Assembly: GCA_023266335.1 (NCBI GenBank)
Contig: JAHFQJ010000007.1
Span: 1 to 64,000 of the forward strand
Reading direction: 5' to 3'
Origin: Burkholderiaceae bacterium
GTDB lineage: Bacteria; Pseudomonadota; Gammaproteobacteria; Burkholderiales; Burkholderiaceae
DNA length: 64,000 nt
Numbering within the stretch: position 1 is the stretch's first letter; each line of letters opens with the position of its first letter. The position numbers were made by a program, and so were the translations under genes. Positions 54,721 to 63,059 of the stretch are shown here, in pieces. The notes beneath the pieces were generated by a model. That model did not search any database, was not told the DNA's origin, and saw only the letters and a list, made by a program, of their open reading frames with translations.

Positions 54721-56559
54721 TTATTCTTTCATAAAAATTGAAATAAAAAAGGCAGCTGCCCAAATTGATAAGCCAGATAATAAATTTATTGTATCTTTAG
54801 GTTCAGGGGTTTTTGCCAAAATTACTATATCAAATATTTTACTGATTATAATTGCAAAAAATTCCATTTGTACTCGTGATGTTATAAGATTATAATTATT
54901 TTCTTTAGCTTCATGATGAGCTTTTGTTAAAGCTATATATTCAAAAAAAGCAAATATAGCCCAGCTTCCAAATATTCTTACTGCCATTAACTTATTTTTT
55001 TCAGGAATAGATTCTGTCAATTTACGTATGGAGCTATCCTTGTTTGGAATAATTTTTGATAATTTATTCTGTATATCTGAAATCATTGAATTCAGCTTTT
55101 CTGATGATATTTTATCATCAACTTTTTCTGTAGTATCTTTAATAGTTGAGGTTATGGAAGACAAAAATTCTTTTAATTTATTGTCATTTTTTGACGCCAA
55201 AAAAAACCATGCTGGAATTCTTGCCAAAACAGATGCAATAGCAGCAAGCGGTATTTTCCAATTAGGATTTTTTACAGCAGCAGAAGCGGATAAAAGAATT
55301 GTATAAAGCATAGCACTAACAATAAAAAAGAAGGATTTTAAATGATATGGCTTATCTTTTGCCATTTGATTTATATCATTGTATTTTTGATTAAAGTAAT
55401 TAGTTAATTGTGAAAATATTTCATTAAAATTATTAATATCATTATTGAATCCAGATAACTTATTCTGCAAATTATCAATAAATTGACTATCCTCTTCATT
55501 TAACTCAAAATCTTGTTTTAATGCATTTAAAGTATTATTAATATCATTTGTATTTGTAATCGCTGTATTTAAGTTGTTTTGCAAAGATGATGTTTCATCA
55601 AGAATATTAGCTATATTTGCGATAATTTGCTGTAGTTGCCTTGGGGTTAAATTATTAAGAGAGGATTCTAAGTCGTAATTATTTAAATTAGTATCTGCAC
55701 TATTATCATCATTATCTTGTTTAGATTTTTTGTTAGTTAATGGAGTTAATATATTTTTAAATAAAGATTTAATGACGAAAGAAACGGCATTGTTAATAAT
55801 TAGTGAAGAAAAAATGATTAAACTAAGAGAAATATAGTGTTTGGGTTTCATCAATTCTTTATGTAAACCATATTGAATTGGAAACAAAAAGGTGAAATCT
55901 GCAGCCGCTACTAATGCGTTTAAAAAACTAACATCAAATTTATTATTAATTAAACTGGTAAATGAAATAATTGACGCTATGAATTCAGGCAGCGCCATTG
56001 CATGATTTGTCATTAATTCTAAAAAGAATGATAAATTTTTTATAAATTGTGTGCCATACCAAGCAGCCTGTTTAATGCCCAGAGCTGCTAAAATTAATGT
56101 AATGTCTATTATTAATTCTTTATGGATTTTTATATTATTAAAAAAGATTTTTAATTTAGAAATAAATTTATTTTCATCTTCTTCATTATTATATTTTTTT
56201 AATATATTAGGTAATTTTTCTAATTCATGATTTAAAATATTAGAATTGTCTTTATTTATTGTATTAAGATTACTCATCAAAGATTGCAGTATGTTTTCAT
56301 CAATTTTATCTACTTTAACTAATTGTGCTAATTCTTTATTTAGCCTTAAAATATTTATTTTTAATACCTTAAAGCTATGAGTTTGTGCCTGTTCTATTTT
56401 AGTAATTTGCAAATTTCTCTGATAAGCGGGTGTGGCATTTTTCCGCGGTGCTGTTAGTTTATCTGTGTGAGCCGAAATTTCTGATGGAGGTGGGGGGTTT
56501 GGATTTTTAAGAAGTATTGTATTAATCACTCCAGAAATTATATGTTTACAAATAGTCAT
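54721..56559 (-). CDS. Large multi-helix membrane protein of unknown function, candidate effector
   Basis: A 612-residue protein without a Sec signal. Residues 15-55 are Pro/Lys/Thr-rich (NPPPPSEISAHTDKL). Residues 60-150 are charged helices. About 155-270 contain four hydrophobic helices, 280-390 is an Asn/Leu-rich coiled region (TPRQLQQIIANIANILDE), and about 405-450, 525-545 and 575-608 add more membrane segments. No family recognised. The layout (flexible N-terminus, central and terminal membrane segments, Asn-rich helices) parallels the 787-residue protein at 26733-29096. It is inserted between prfA and ruvA. Confidence 0.6.
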   Translation of the reverse strand: MTICKHIISGVINTILLKNPNPPPPSEISAHTDKLTAPRKNATPAYQRNLQITKIEQAQTHSFKVLKINILRLNKELAQLVKVDKIDENILQSLMSNLNTINKDNSNILNHELEKLPNILKKYNNEEDENKFISKLKIFFNNIKIHKELIIDITLILAALGIKQAAWYGTQFIKNLSFFLELMTNHAMALPEFIASIISFTSLINNKFDVSFLNALVAAADFTFLFPIQYGLHKELMKPKHYISLSLIIFSSLIINNAVSFVIKSLFKNILTPLTNKKSKQDNDDNSADTNLNNYDLESSLNNLTPRQLQQIIANIANILDETSSLQNNLNTAITNTNDINNTLNALKQDFELNEEDSQFIDNLQNKLSGFNNDINNFNEIFSQLTNYFNQKYNDINQMAKDKPYHLKSFFFIVSAMLYTILLSASAAVKNPNWKIPLAAIASVLARIPAWFFLASKNDNKLKEFLSSITSTIKDTTEKVDDKISSEKLNSMISDIQNKLSKIIPNKDSSIRKLTESIPEKNKLMAVRIFGSWAIFAFFEYIALTKAHHEAKENNYNLITSRVQMEFFAIIISKIFDIVILAKTPEPKDTINLLSGLSIWAAAFFISIFMKE

Positions 56560-56750
56560 ATTATGAATTTTAAATTAAAGTATAAATATTTTGATTAAAT
56601 TTTAAGTATAAAAATATTCATCTAATTCTACTATTCTATATTATTTCTTCAATTTTACACTTAGGGCATTTACTTAGCTTAATTTATTAATATATTAGCT
56701 CTCTATTTTAATATATCTATTTTCAACACCGCCAATTAATATATTATTAC

Positions 56751-57380
56751 TTATTTACCCGATAAAATATTTAAAGCTTTTTTGATTGATTGCCCTAGTT
56801 CCAGATCATTGATATTAGCTATATTTTTAAGTGCATTATTTGCTTCTTTTTCTCCATAGCCTAAAGCAAGTAAAGCATTAACTGTATCTTTTTTAATACT
56901 GTTATGCTCATTTTCGTTGTTAATATGCAACAGTTTGTCTGCTGTCAACTTAAAATTAACTTCTCTATAACTATTTAAAATATGCATGCGGTTAGAAAGC
57001 TCTAAAATTAAGCGTTCAGCAGTTTTTTTACCAATACCGGGAATAGTAGATAATAAGCCAACACGGTTATCGCTGACAGCACCAATAATTTCTTGTATGC
57101 TTAAACCGGACAATATAGCTAAAGCAGTTCTAGAGCCAACTCCTGATATTCTCAATAATTCTTTAAACATATGTTTTTCACTCATAGTTAAAAAACCGTA
57201 TAAGTTATGAGAATCTTCCTTAATAATAAGCTGAGTATGTAAAGTAATGGGGCTATTTAATGAAGGAAGCTCATAGATAGTACTCATAGGCACATCTATT
57301 TCATATGAAATGCCGGAAACATCTATCATAATGCGGGGCGGTAAATTATATACCAATATTCCAGTTATTTTGCCTATCAT
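56751..57380 (-). CDS. ruvA: Holliday junction DNA helicase subunit RuvA
   Basis: DNA-binding tetramer that loads RuvB on Holliday junctions. The 209-residue protein starts MIGKITGILVYNLPPRIMID and has FLTMSEKHMFKELLRISGVG near 62-81, the second helix-hairpin-helix LLSTIPGIGKKTAERLILEL near 108-127, and the C-terminal domain III (VNALLALGYGEKEANNAL) that contacts RuvB. Slightly longer than the usual 190-205. ruvB and ruvC are not adjacent. Confidence 0.95.
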   Translation of the reverse strand: MIGKITGILVYNLPPRIMIDVSGISYEIDVPMSTIYELPSLNSPITLHTQLIIKEDSHNLYGFLTMSEKHMFKELLRISGVGSRTALAILSGLSIQEIIGAVSDNRVGLLSTIPGIGKKTAERLILELSNRMHILNSYREVNFKLTADKLLHINNENEHNSIKKDTVNALLALGYGEKEANNALKNIANINDLELGQSIKKALNILSGK

Positions 57381-57455
57381 AGTAATATTTTATGCAAATA
57401 TTTAATTATCATGAAAAATTATAGCATTTTTATAAATATGTGTATATAATAGAGT

Positions 57456-57669
57456 TGCCTACAGTGAAATGTGTATTAAATTCGTGAACCGATATGTACA
57501 GATAGGCGCGTGTCTATATGGCTGGCTGGTCGTTTTGCTTCAATAGTATTTATACAAGTACGGTGTAGATATTCCCTTGAAAGTATTTACACACCAAAAA
57601 GCTTTATCATCGCTGCCGCTTTGAACCCCAGGGTTCGGAAATTTATGCATAATTCCTGTAGGTTTTTTT
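57456..57669 (+). ncRNA. ssrS: 6S RNA (global RNA polymerase regulator)
   Basis: A 214-nt stretch with RNA-gene architecture. TATAAT lies at 57445-57450 just before the predicted start. CCTACAG (57458-57464) near the 5' end pairs with CTGTAGG (57656-57662) near the 3' end, followed at once by T7. Inside, GAACCGATATGTACA resembles E. coli 6S GAGCCGATATTTCATA, and TTGAACCCCAGGGTTCGG near 57621 resembles TTGAACCAAGGGTTCAAG. 6S RNA mimics an open promoter and sequesters sigma-70 RNA polymerase in stationary phase. Flanked by ruvA (minus) and ogt (plus). The rest of the 57381-57722 gap shows nothing else. Confidence 0.78.
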
Positions 57670-57722
57670 GTTTTATATTTACACAGTAAAATATTAAAAT
57701 CATTTGGGTTCAGGGATTCACC

Positions 57723-58409
57723 TTGTTTTATAATTCTTTAGATAGTTCTTATCAGTTAATATTATCCAGTACAATTCTTTCAAAGCCTAAATCAAAAATT
57801 GATTTGAGGCAGTTAACTTATTTTGAATATACAAATAATCATAGTAATAATGGGGTAAAATTATTGCTGTGCTTTTATTTAAAGCATTTAATCGGCGTAA
57901 AAATTATAGAATTTAAGCATAAAGTTATACAGCCAACTCATATTTTAAAAGATACTATAATTTGGGATTATTTTAATAATTATCAGCAGAAAAATTTAGA
58001 TGATAAATATTATCACTGGATTGATTTTTTAGATAGCTATTTTATAGGCAAATTGAAACTGGATAACAAGGCTGTGAGCGATAAAAATAAAATAATTTCT
58101 TTAGAGCTGGCGTGTCTGCATGCTACCCTGTTTCAGTTTAGTGTATGGAAGGAATTATTAAAAGTCAAAAATATTTCTACTTACAGTAATATTGCCTTTA
58201 GCATTAATAACTCAAAAGCTGTGAGGGCTGTTGGAACAGCAGTTTCACAAAATCCAATCGCAATTCTTATCCCGTGCCACCGTATTTTACCGAAAAATAT
58301 TTTTAATTCTGGTGCAAATAATGACATATTTAACGATGTAGGGCAATATATGCATGGTGCAGAATTTAAAAAATTTTTACTTAATTTAGAATTTGGGATG
58401 CAGGTTTAA
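57723..58409 (+). CDS. ogt: Methylated-DNA--protein-cysteine methyltransferase (Ogt-type)
   Basis: Removes alkyl groups from O6-alkylguanine in DNA by irreversible transfer to a cysteine. The C-terminal domain has FQFSVWKELLKVKNISTYSN near 137-156, KAVRAVGTAVSQNPIAILIP near 164-183 and the active-site PCHR with Cys185. The usual glycine-rich end is replaced by YMHGAEFKKFLLNLE. Start is a TTG at 57723 with AGGGA about 10 nt upstream; no good ATG is available. At 228 residues it has a diverged N-terminal domain of about 130 residues. Confidence 0.82.
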   Translation: MFYNSLDSSYQLILSSTILSKPKSKIDLRQLTYFEYTNNHSNNGVKLLLCFYLKHLIGVKIIEFKHKVIQPTHILKDTIIWDYFNNYQQKNLDDKYYHWIDFLDSYFIGKLKLDNKAVSDKNKIISLELACLHATLFQFSVWKELLKVKNISTYSNIAFSINNSKAVRAVGTAVSQNPIAILIPCHRILPKNIFNSGANNDIFNDVGQYMHGAEFKKFLLNLEFGMQV

Positions 58410-58476
58410 TGGTGTAATTCATTAAAAGTATAGTTCTGCAATTCCTGCAAAAGCAGGAACTGTATTTATATTACAA

Positions 58477-60684
58477 TCACCTTCTAAATATGTTTCTACT
58501 GGTTCCTCTGCTTTCAGGGTATTTTACTCCGCCTCTATCTTGTTGGCTATTATAGCTATTAGTTGATTGTGGTGATGATTGATGCCCACCATATTGACCA
58601 CTGCTGTACGGCGGCGGTGCTGATGACGGATTAGCATAATCGCCATATTGCTGCGGCTGTTGTTGCCCATACCCTCCGCCATATTGATTATTCATTGGAG
58701 GCTGCGGGTAGCCAGTATTGAATTGTGGTTGACCATTATTGGGGTTATAATGCTGGTGTGGCTGGTGCATACTTAAGCTTTGCATTCCTGCATTTAAACT
58801 AGCCATACTGCCGCTGCCCCCAGCACCTGATGAGTTTTCAAACCTGTAGATGTCAATTTGGCTTGCTATGTGGCTGGTATATGAATTATTTCCAAAAATA
58901 CTAACTATTTGCTCCAATATTGATTTTCTTTGATGAGATTGTCTATCTGCATCAAAATTTGTCCAGTGTACTTTTTCCGGATTATCTGGGTCTTGATAAT
59001 TGTTAAGTTCTTGCTGAGTTAAATCTATTTGGGTTAAAGCTATATATTCTGCTGTGCTTAGCGGTATTCTGCCTAATTTTTTATTCTGGATATTTCTTAA
59101 TTTAGTTAATGTTTCAGGCATTGACGGACCCTGCTGCATTAATAATTGTGTACCTAAATGATGTTTTAATACATCTGTTATATCAAGATTTTCTGCTGGT
59201 TCGTTGCTTTGAATGCAATATCTTCCTTCAGCTAATAATTTAGGGTGTAATCTACCTGGGGCTTGTTTTAAATAATTTAAATAGTCATCTTTTGATGCTT
59301 GTGTACCATTTCTAGCATTAAAAAAGTCAAATGGTAGTACATATTCATCAGGCATATCTAACATAGGGTGTGTATTTGGGTTAGCTAAAACACTTATTAC
59401 ATATGTCATATCTGATTCAAAAAAGCAGTTACCTTGTACTGCTCTTTGACCACATAACTCACTGCTTACATCATCCCTTACCACTACCCCAGGAAGTTGG
59501 TCCATTACATTTAAAAATCCAGTTGCATTGGGTTCATTACCAATAATAGAAATGCAAAGTGAACCATTTTTACTTACTTCAAATAATTTAATTAAAGAAG
59601 GCGGGAGTTTAATAGTTGCACGCTGCATTTGCCCAAATACATCTTCAAATGAATGTGTAAATTCTCGTGCTTTTGCTCTGTCATCTGGGTCGCCGTCAAA
59701 ATAAGGTTTTATATGCAAACCTATGTTTGTGTTAATATGTTCTACTGTTTTTAAAACAGGAGTAGAGAATACAGATGGCTTAAAATAAGTTTTAAATGTT
59801 TGTACTATAGCTTGTTTTGCATAATTAACATTATCTATTGAACCTTTACAGTCTGTATAAATGATTGTAGGCTTGTATTTATGCCGTATTAAACTAAATG
59901 CACTTTGAGTTAAGTAAGTCTCAGGAAAATTATATTTTCCCAATATACTTTGTGCTTGAGGAGAATTTGGATCTATTCTTAAAACTTCTAAATCTTGACT
60001 TTCAACCGTACGGAATATAATAGGCGTCGTTAATGCTTCTTTCCCTAATTCATTGGCAAAATCATATTTACCTGGCTTTCTATCTACTGCAAATGTTGGC
60101 AATATATCATTGAGAAAACGTATAACTAATTCTTGATATTTTACTTGTTCTTTAGCAGTTGCTGCTGTTTTAACTTCAAAATCAAATCCATATTTATTTC
60201 CATCATTGTTAAGGGTTCTAATATTATTAATTACCCATTGATGGCTAAATTCATTAATAATCCATCTATCAGATTCTGGTAAATCGCTAACTTGCAGACC
60301 AGACGAGCAGCATTGAGAGCCGCTTAAGTCAAGAACAAATAGCTTATTGTCGTTATTTGTATCTTTCAAAATAACTTTTTCTGGAATAGTGCCGGAATCG
60401 GGGAGAGTTTCTAATGCCTCATGTTCTTTATCGCTAAATTGTGTATATTCCTCTACGTCATTTGTAAACACTCCGCCTTGTTCTACAGAAAATTCTACAA
60501 TTCTTTGGTCAGTCATACCTTCAAAATCTTCGCCATATGTAACTTTTACTAATTCTGCAGCATTGTGCATGTTAGTTACAGGTTTAAATTCATCATTGGC
60601 TCGTTGTATTGCATCAGCTTGATCTTGGGCTGCTCGTTGTATTTTTGCTTTATCTGCGTCAGAAAGCTGCATTTTCTTAGGCAT
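58477..60684 (-). CDS. Large soluble protein with Pro/Tyr/Gln-rich tail and PPPY motif, candidate effector
   Basis: A 735-residue protein with no signal peptide and no recognised domain. Residues 1-610 look globular and mixed alpha/beta (FVLDLSGSQCCSSGLQVSDL, KPTIIYTDCKGSIDNVNYAK, VLPFDFFNARNGTQ). Residues about 625-720 are low complexity, rich in Gln, Gly, Pro, Tyr and Asn, and include PPPY at 690-693, a sequence bound by eukaryotic WW-domain proteins such as Nedd4-type ubiquitin ligases. The C-terminus is basic (RGTSRNIFRR). Such tails are typical of eukaryotic proteins and of some intracellular-bacterium effectors; delivery is inferred. Divergent from the gene group at 60803-62265. Confidence 0.55.
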   Translation of the reverse strand: MPKKMQLSDADKAKIQRAAQDQADAIQRANDEFKPVTNMHNAAELVKVTYGEDFEGMTDQRIVEFSVEQGGVFTNDVEEYTQFSDKEHEALETLPDSGTIPEKVILKDTNNDNKLFVLDLSGSQCCSSGLQVSDLPESDRWIINEFSHQWVINNIRTLNNDGNKYGFDFEVKTAATAKEQVKYQELVIRFLNDILPTFAVDRKPGKYDFANELGKEALTTPIIFRTVESQDLEVLRIDPNSPQAQSILGKYNFPETYLTQSAFSLIRHKYKPTIIYTDCKGSIDNVNYAKQAIVQTFKTYFKPSVFSTPVLKTVEHINTNIGLHIKPYFDGDPDDRAKAREFTHSFEDVFGQMQRATIKLPPSLIKLFEVSKNGSLCISIIGNEPNATGFLNVMDQLPGVVVRDDVSSELCGQRAVQGNCFFESDMTYVISVLANPNTHPMLDMPDEYVLPFDFFNARNGTQASKDDYLNYLKQAPGRLHPKLLAEGRYCIQSNEPAENLDITDVLKHHLGTQLLMQQGPSMPETLTKLRNIQNKKLGRIPLSTAEYIALTQIDLTQQELNNYQDPDNPEKVHWTNFDADRQSHQRKSILEQIVSIFGNNSYTSHIASQIDIYRFENSSGAGGSGSMASLNAGMQSLSMHQPHQHYNPNNGQPQFNTGYPQPPMNNQYGGGYGQQQPQQYGDYANPSSAPPPYSSGQYGGHQSSPQSTNSYNSQQDRGGVKYPESRGTSRNIFRR

Positions 60685-60740
60685 AAAATAGTCCTTTAAT
60701 TATTTTTTAAATTTACTTTAAATATTTTATTTACTATATA

Positions 60741-60766
60741 AATTTACTATATTAAAATAGTAAATT
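60741..60766. promoter_or_regulatory. Perfect palindrome in the divergent intergenic region, possible operator
   Basis: AATTTACTAT (60741-60750) and ATAGTAAATT (60757-60766) form a perfect 10-bp inverted repeat with a 6-nt spacer. It lies between the divergent genes at 58477-60684 and 60803-62265, a fitting place for a shared operator. A partial direct copy TTTACTATAT occurs just upstream (60730-60739). Confidence 0.45.
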
Positions 60767-60802
60767 AAATTCTATATTATTAAAATTATCAGGTCAACAT
60801 TT

Positions 60803-61022
60803 ATGTATAAAACTTCATATTCAAATGCTCCGTCGCCTAATGCTTATTCCAAGCAATAGAAATGTACAAGATTACATTAATGCTAATTTATCGCATGCAT
60901 TACGCCTACATAGAAATAATCATTACATGCAAACAGCACTCAATGGTTTTATGTATGAATTAAATGGTTTAAAACAATGTTTAAATGATGTAAGTAAAAG
61001 ATGGAATAACAAAAGTAAATAA
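60803..61022 (+). pseudogene. Frameshifted 5' part of the 61117-62265 gene
   Basis: ATG at 60803 opens MYKTSYSNAPSPNAYSKQ before a stop. A second frame (from 60825) continues with SNRNVQDYINANLSHALRLH and ends at 61022 after SKRWNNKSK. A third frame is open from about 61012 through the ATG at 61117 (KVNNTYKIQECEILLAKFRN). Three frames in order, each a +1 step, read as one plausible helical protein. The gene has therefore either suffered two small indels or is read with unusual shifts; sequencing error in A-rich runs is an alternative. Confidence 0.45.
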
Positions 61023-61116
61023 TACTTATAAAATACAAGAATGTGAGATATTATTAGCTAAATTTAGAAATTTAATTACTAGCCTAGATAATAATTTAAG
61101 CAGGTCTGTTAGCAGT

Positions 61117-62265
61117 ATGGATATACAAAAAAGATTATTATCTGATTTGAGTTCTGCGGCATCTGATATATTATCAATGCATCAAGAATTATTTGAAATC
61201 TTTAAATATAATCCTTCAGATTTGAGAGAATATATATTTCATGGTAAAGAAGCAGATGAAAATAATGAAGATGGTTATGTACATATCGTTGATAAATATA
61301 ATAAAGAATTAATACAGCACCAAAGAATATCATCTACAAATGCAAGTACAGGTATTTCTAACTTGAATAATAGATTGAGTTATATGAATTTGGGCGGTAA
61401 TAATCAGCCGTCATCTTCATATATACCGCCGCCGCAGCCAACATATGCCGTTGCAAATCAAGGTTATGATTTTGGCAACAGTTATTCTGCACAAGGTTAT
61501 TCTAGTTCTAGTGCTGGTCAATTAGTGCCATATTCACCGCCCCATGATTATGCGAATATGCAAATTGTGCCGTATGTTCCGCCGGCAGATAATCAAATAA
61601 CTTTAAGTGATAATAATTTATTGCGTTTATATCCGGAAATTAGAGAGATTAATTTGGTATTGTGCGATATACAGAATTTACCCATAAGAGATAGAAATAT
61701 ACATAATCCAAGTGAAGAATATATTAAACTAGAAAGAGGTTTCTGCAATTTATCTAAGAGTTTAGCAGATAAATTAATGGGTAGCTATAACACAAAAACA
61801 GCGGGTGATATTAATAACAGCATACAAAGCGGAGATTATGCTAAAGCAGAAAAACTAATTTATGTGTTATATGAGTTAAAAACAGTATATATGCCGCGTA
61901 TTCCTTTTATGCAGGCATTTGCGATTAATAAAGACCCGTTTTTAAATGATTTAGCCGGCAGATTTAGAAATATTGTAGCTTCATTAAAAGCAAATGCTGA
62001 TGTGAGAAATAAAAATACGCCTTTAAATACTAAAATTAAACTAGAGGCAGGCGTTAGTAATGGTACAGATGCTTTAGCTAAAGCTTGTACGGCAGCCTCA
62101 AAAACGCAAGAATTTATAAGTATGTGCGGCAGTACATCTTTTGCAATGCCGATAATATTAACTATAAATATTATTGGTAAGGTATCATTTATGGTGCCTT
62201 TAAAGAAAGACGAAAAGATACTTGCATCAGTAAATGATATATACGGTGATTGCGATAACATATAA
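61117..62265 (+). CDS. Unknown protein with Pro/Tyr/Ser-rich linker
   Basis: A 382-residue open frame from ATG 61117, probably truncated at its 5' end by frameshifts. Residues 1-60 are helical (LLSDLSSAASDILSMHQELF). About 95-160 is a low-complexity Pro/Tyr/Ser/Gly linker (SSSYIPPPQPTYAVANQGYD, YSPPHDYANMQIVPYVPP) similar in style to the tail of the divergent 735-residue protein. The C-terminal 200 residues are globular, with LTINIIGKVSFMVPLKKDEK near the end. No signal peptide and no known family. Confidence 0.5.
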   Translation: MDIQKRLLSDLSSAASDILSMHQELFEIFKYNPSDLREYIFHGKEADENNEDGYVHIVDKYNKELIQHQRISSTNASTGISNLNNRLSYMNLGGNNQPSSSYIPPPQPTYAVANQGYDFGNSYSAQGYSSSSAGQLVPYSPPHDYANMQIVPYVPPADNQITLSDNNLLRLYPEIREINLVLCDIQNLPIRDRNIHNPSEEYIKLERGFCNLSKSLADKLMGSYNTKTAGDINNSIQSGDYAKAEKLIYVLYELKTVYMPRIPFMQAFAINKDPFLNDLAGRFRNIVASLKANADVRNKNTPLNTKIKLEAGVSNGTDALAKACTAASKTQEFISMCGSTSFAMPIILTINIIGKVSFMVPLKKDEKILASVNDIYGDCDNI

Positions 62266-62320
62266 GATGTAATTCAATCATTGGAAAGATTTATATGTTT
62301 TGCATACAATCATATTATGA

Positions 62321-62587
62321 CAGCATAGTTTATACAGTTCACAGTTAGATAGAATAAATCAATTAAGGCAAGGCACTATAACTGCTGGGGAAAGTGAAAA
62401 CATTAATATTGAAAAATTAACTCAAGATATACACAAAGAATTAATTAAACTTATGAATGAGAATTCAAGTAGCCTTTTATCTAAATTAGGGACACAATTT
62501 GTAGCAAATATAGAAAATATACCTATTTCTTATGGGGAAAATAAAATACCTGCAAAATATAACAAAATAGTTAATGGAGGAAATTAG
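62321..62587 (+). pseudogene. Gene remnant downstream of the 61117 gene
   Basis: A frame without a convincing start is open from 62321 to the TAG at 62585-62587 and encodes a protein-like sequence (QLDRINQLRQGTITAGESEN, IPISYGENKIPAKYNKIVNG). A short ORF in another frame at 62295 runs into it (MFCIQSYYDSIVYTVHS). Together they look like the remains of one gene broken by a frameshift. No family is recognised. Confidence 0.35.
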
Positions 62588-62606
62588 AAATATTAACTTT
62601 TACTTA

Positions 62607-63017
62607 TTAACTGATACGGCTTACACCTTCCATATAAAACCATATACCATTTTCTCGTACAAATTTACTATTTTCATGCATAGTATGTGCTTTGCCGTTT
62701 ATTTTGCTTTTAGCCATAAATTCCACTGTTGCATGATTTTCATCTTGCTGAATATGGGTTTTAACTTCTAAGCCAATCCATTTAGTATTAGCATGCGTAA
62801 ATTCTAAGCCTTGCGGACGCGTGCTTGAATGCCAAGTATCCAATAGGTATTTTTCTAACTTCAACACAAAAGCACTATAGCGTGAACGCATAAGCTGTTC
62901 TGCACTTGCTGCTTTTAAATAATTTTCACTGGTGCTTTTATGCCATTGCCCGCAGCAATTGTTATATTCTGAATTATTTCCACAAGGACATAAGTTTTTA
63001 AACAGTTTTTTATTCAT
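62607..63017 (-). CDS. ychJ: YchJ-family SEC-C motif protein
   Basis: A 136-residue protein with an N-terminal SEC-C zinc motif (CPCGNNSEYNNCCGQWH at residues 10-26) followed by the YchJ domain: EQLMRSRYSAFVLKLEKYLL near 40-59 and DTWHSSTRPQGLEF near 60-73. The C-terminal half forms the NTF2-like fold ending WFYMEGVSRIS. The function is unknown; members are small metal-binding cytosolic proteins. Length is typical of the shorter betaproteobacterial forms. Confidence 0.9.
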   Translation of the reverse strand: MNKKLFKNLCPCGNNSEYNNCCGQWHKSTSENYLKAASAEQLMRSRYSAFVLKLEKYLLDTWHSSTRPQGLEFTHANTKWIGLEVKTHIQQDENHATVEFMAKSKINGKAHTMHENSKFVRENGIWFYMEGVSRIS

Positions 63018-63059
63018 AAATTTTCAATTAATATATTAAACATCATATTTTATTTTCTA

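Noticed and set aside
57456-57669. tRNA or tmRNA reading of the structured region between ruvA and ogt
   Set aside because: No cloverleaf, no CCA-adjacent acceptor stem and no GGTTCGAATCC-type T-arm; 6S RNA blocks fit better.
58446-58460. Short palindromes of the CCTGC-N4-GCAGG type (also near 52930 and 53525) as a REP family
   Set aside because: Only three short, dissimilar cases were seen; too little to claim a repeat family.
61117-62265. Tyr/Pro motifs (SPPHDY, PPPQPTY) as further PPxY motifs
   Set aside because: The spacing is PPxxY or longer, which does not fit the WW-domain consensus, so only 9129-9932 and 58477-60684 were counted.
62574-62771. Plus-strand open frame opposite ychJ
   Set aside because: It lies antisense to a well-conserved gene and has no ribosome site or family resemblance.
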